Below, one piece after another: positions 61,690-64,000 of a stretch of DNA of 64,000 nt. The stretch comes from an uncultured Flavobacteriales bacterium. GTDB lineage: Bacteria; Bacteroidota; Bacteroidia; Flavobacteriales_D; Parvicellaceae. Position numbers and translations under genes: made by a program. Positions within the stretch are counted from its first letter, which is position 1, and each line of letters begins with the position of its first letter. The notes below the pieces were generated by a model that was given only the letters and a program-made list of their open reading frames with translations, was not told the DNA's origin and searched no databases. The stretch lies in contig CAJWDP010000001.1 in assembly GCA_913030835.1 (NCBI GenBank), forward strand, positions 1 through 64,000, read 5' to 3'.

Positions 61690-62280
61690 ATGAAAAAGAC
61701 ACTTTTAATAAAATGTGCATTTATGATCGGCCTATCGTTGTGCATTGGAAATTCAGCCCTCGGTCAGAATAAAAAACACAGAGTTTATAAAAAAAAGGCA
61801 GTAGTAAAACAAAAGAAACATGTGCATCGTCATGCCCGGCCATATCGTTATGCTCATCATCCCAGGTGCGGCGTCACAGTTAGAGTTAGGCCTGCCGGGG
61901 GGAGAATTGTTGCTTACCGAGGTGTTAATTATCACTTTCACAACGGGGTTTGGTACAAACCTCGCGGAAACAAATTCGTTGTATTCAGGCCATTTGCAGG
62001 GATCAGAATTAAGGTGTTGCCTCCATCTTGTTTTGCATTCACGTTAAGGGCCAAAAAGTACCACTACTATTACGGAACTTACTACGTTTACATTCCGGAA
62101 GCTCAGGAATATGAGGTCGTGGCAGCACCCGAGGGAGCACAAGTAGACACGCTTCCAGACGACTGCACCGAGGAAACGATCGGGGACACAACGTATTACG
62201 TATTAGATGACACCTATTATGTGTATTCAAAAGAAGACGATTTATACAAGGTTGTTAGTCCTTCTGAAGCAGCAATGTAA
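61690..62280 (+). CDS. DUF6515 family exported protein
   Basis: 196 residues with a signal peptide (ending SALGQ). A His/Lys-rich segment (about 25-60; KKHRVYKKK, HVHRHARPYRYAHHP) is followed by GVTVRVRPAGGRIVAYRGV, then YHFHNGVWYKP, YYYGTYYVYIPEA and the DUF6515-type ending YEVVAAPEGAQVDTLPDDC. Two further Tyr-rich TYYV strands close the protein. Function unknown; the basic part may bind nucleic acid or acidic envelope polymers. Separated from the SFPD protein by 169 bases in which I see no feature. Confidence 0.78.
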   Translation: MKKTLLIKCAFMIGLSLCIGNSALGQNKKHRVYKKKAVVKQKKHVHRHARPYRYAHHPRCGVTVRVRPAGGRIVAYRGVNYHFHNGVWYKPRGNKFVVFRPFAGIRIKVLPPSCFAFTLRAKKYHYYYGTYYVYIPEAQEYEVVAAPEGAQVDTLPDDCTEETIGDTTYYVLDDTYYVYSKEDDLYKVVSPSEAAM

Positions 62281-62398
62281 TATCGGTTGCGGCGGGCGGA
62301 ATTTTGCGCTGTTAAAAATGAGCCGTTTGTTTGTCTATTCACAATCTTAAATCAATCGCTATTTTCATTATCTTCGCGAACCTTTTTACGGATTTGGA

Positions 62399-64000
62399 AT
62401 GGGCATGAAATATCAGGAATACAAGGGCTTAGACCTTCCTTCTGTAGCAAAAGCTATTGCTCAGCGCTGGGAAGAAGATAAGACCTTCGAAAAAAGCATC
62501 ACTTCGCGCGAAGGAAGTAAACCATTTGTCTTTTTCGAAGGTCCGCCTTCTGCTAATGGTCTTCCGGGGATTCATCATGTAATGGCAAGAACCATTAAAG
62601 ATCTCTTTTGCCGGTATAAAACGCTACAGGGTTTTCAAGTAAATCGAAAAGCAGGATGGGACACTCACGGCCTGCCCGTTGAGCTTGGTGTAGAAAAAGA
62701 ATTGGGCATTACCAAGGAAGATATTGGCAAGTCCATTTCGATTGAAGAATACAATGATGCATGCCGAAAAGCGGTCATGAAGTACACGGATGTGTGGAAT
62801 GACCTTACCCGAAAAATGGGGTACTGGGTGGATATGGATAACCCCTACATCACCTACGACAACAAATACATGGAAACAGTATGGTGGTTGCTCAAAGAAA
62901 TCTTCAATAAAGGTCTGATTTATAAAGGGTATACTATTCAACCCTTTTCACCTGCTGCAGGAACCGGATTAAGCTCACATGAGTTGAATCAGCCGGGCAC
63001 GTATCAAAATGTAAAAGATACCACAGTTGTCGCTCAGTTCAAGGTGAAACCAAATCAAGTACTGCCGGACAACACCTACATTTTGGCATGGACAACAACC
63101 CCTTGGACGCTACCCTCAAATACTGCGCTATGCGTAGGGCCAAAAATTGATTATGTTCTGGTAAAAACATTCAATCAATACACCCACGAATCCGTTAACC
63201 TTGTCCTTGCAAAAAATCTAATCGGCAGTTTATTTTCGGGCAAATATGTGCCAGCAGACGAGGAGCACCAGCTTGATAATTACGATAGCGAACAGAAAAA
63301 AATTCCATACGAAATAATCCAGGACTTCATTGGTTCGGATTTGGTAGGTATTGAGTACGAGCAATTACTACCTTATACGTTACCCCACGAAAATGCAGAT
63401 AAGGCGTTCAGGGTTATCCCCGGAGCATTTGTAACTACAGAAGATGGTACAGGTATCGTTCATATTGCTCCAACCTTTGGAGCAGATGATGCACTGGTTG
63501 CTAAGGAAGCCGGCGTTCCTCCTATGTTAATTCTGGATGAACATGACAATCCTGTCCCACTTGTTGATCTGCAAGGAAGATTTGTAGAGCAGATGGGAGA
63601 TCTGGGAGGCAAGTATGTGAAACAAGAGTATTACACCGAAAACCCTCCAGAAAAATCCGTTGATGTAGAAATCGCCATCAAATTGAAAGAGAATAATCTG
63701 GCTTTCAAAGTTGAAAAATACGAGCACAGTTATCCGCATTGCTGGAGAACCGACAAACCAATTTTGTACTATCCTTTGGACTCTTGGTTCATCCGCGTCA
63801 CAGAAGTGAAGGATAGAATGGTTGAACTTAACAACACCATCAACTGGAAACCTCCTAGCACAGGAACGGGGCGGTTTGGCAACTGGCTTGAAAATGCGAA
63901 CGATTGGAATCTCTCTCGGTCGAGATTTTGGGGGATCCCTTTACCAATATGGAGAAGTGAGGATGGATCGGAAGTGAAGTGCATTGGCTCAGTCGAGGAG
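62399..64000 (+). CDS. ileS: Isoleucine-tRNA ligase (3' end cut by window)
   Basis: 534 residues visible from the ATG at 62399 (MGMKYQEYKGLDLPS; ATG 62405 is also possible). Class I synthetase: HIGH-type motif GPPSANGLPGIHHVMAR, the IleRS-specific GWDTHGLPVELGVEKELGI, the CP1 editing domain (WTTTPWTLPSNTALCVG, GTGIVHIAPTFGADD) and the post-editing HCWRTDKPILYYP. KMSKS and the anticodon domain lie beyond the window. The gene has a TATCTTCG near-consensus -7 box (62369-62376). Confidence 0.97.
   Translation, partial: MGMKYQEYKGLDLPSVAKAIAQRWEEDKTFEKSITSREGSKPFVFFEGPPSANGLPGIHHVMARTIKDLFCRYKTLQGFQVNRKAGWDTHGLPVELGVEKELGITKEDIGKSISIEEYNDACRKAVMKYTDVWNDLTRKMGYWVDMDNPYITYDNKYMETVWWLLKEIFNKGLIYKGYTIQPFSPAAGTGLSSHELNQPGTYQNVKDTTVVAQFKVKPNQVLPDNTYILAWTTTPWTLPSNTALCVGPKIDYVLVKTFNQYTHESVNLVLAKNLIGSLFSGKYVPADEEHQLDNYDSEQKKIPYEIIQDFIGSDLVGIEYEQLLPYTLPHENADKAFRVIPGAFVTTEDGTGIVHIAPTFGADDALVAKEAGVPPMLILDEHDNPVPLVDLQGRFVEQMGDLGGKYVKQEYYTENPPEKSVDVEIAIKLKENNLAFKVEKYEHSYPHCWRTDKPILYYPLDSWFIRVTEVKDRMVELNNTINWKPPSTGTGRFGNWLENANDWNLSRSRFWGIPLPIWRSEDGSEVKCIGSVEE

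Noticed and set aside
61536-61772. Plus-strand 78-codon frame before the DUF6515 gene
   Set aside because: It runs into the signal peptide of the DUF6515 gene in another frame and has no coding character.

Overview
The window looks like a chromosomal segment of a Bacteroidota bacterium, most likely of the order Flavobacteriales; I cannot place the family. Reasons: type IX secretion (T9SS) hallmarks (two gliding-motility-associated C-terminal domains, a type A sorting domain, a PorP/SprF protein), a TonB-receptor/DUF4249 pair, L32 without zinc cysteines, the gene order yceD-rpmF-plsX-fabH-accB-accC, and promoters of the Bacteroidota type (TAnnTTTG, sometimes with TTTG about 18-21 bases upstream). 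Base composition is AT-rich and fairly even. I see no insertion sequence, prophage, CRISPR array or replication origin.

Layout. 1-8.4 kb (minus): a nitroreductase cut by the window edge, an ECF sigma / membrane anti-sigma / outer-membrane protein operon, a TonB-dependent receptor with its DUF4249 lipoprotein, and lepA. 8.5-11.9 kb (plus): metF, then a ParA-like ATPase, an unknown protein and an exported protein resembling the first domain of GldM. 11.9-15.2 kb (minus): envelope proteins and lipoproteins. 15.5-19.3 kb (plus): a second ECF sigma whose partner is an anti-sigma-like protein fused to a trypsin-like protease, then a VWA protein and a TPR protein. 19.3-26.6 kb (minus): accC, accB, fabH, plsX, rpmF, yceD, pdxA and pepA. 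26.8-31.8 kb: a large T9SS-type protein, ribE and dxs. 31.8-38.5 kb (minus): tetR-tolC-adaptor-RND efflux operon behind a long palindrome. 38.7-45.2 kb: asnS, rpoN, a PAP2-like protein, galE with an outer-membrane protein, a LytTR regulator with an Hpt protein, and tRNA-Ala. 45.4-51.6 kb: a glycine-rich adhesin with its PorP/SprF partner, a fructosamine-kinase-family protein, a pseudo-phosphatase/OmpA fusion and a RidA protein. 51.7-55.9 kb: two HisKA_2 kinases, a lone receiver and three small STAS-like proteins. 55.9-64 kb: a modular T9SS cargo, aroA-queA, a short repeat protein, a DUF6515 protein and the start of ileS.

The candidates for undescribed biology are: (1) the 51.7-55.9 kb signalling cluster, built as a duplicated [STAS-like + HisKA_2 kinase] unit and sharing the 11-base element TGATTAAACAC upstream of three of its genes; (2) the protease-fused anti-sigma factor at 16.1-17.2 kb; (3) the ParA-like / unknown / GldM-D1-like trio at 9.6-11.3 kb; (4) the protein at 49.4-51.1 kb joining an apparently dead tyrosine-phosphatase fold to two OmpA domains; (5) the six-copy SFPD repeat protein at 61.1-61.5 kb. 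Several genes also have the -7 box only 4-8 bases before the start codon, which predicts leaderless mRNAs. Family names come from sequence recognition alone; no search was run.
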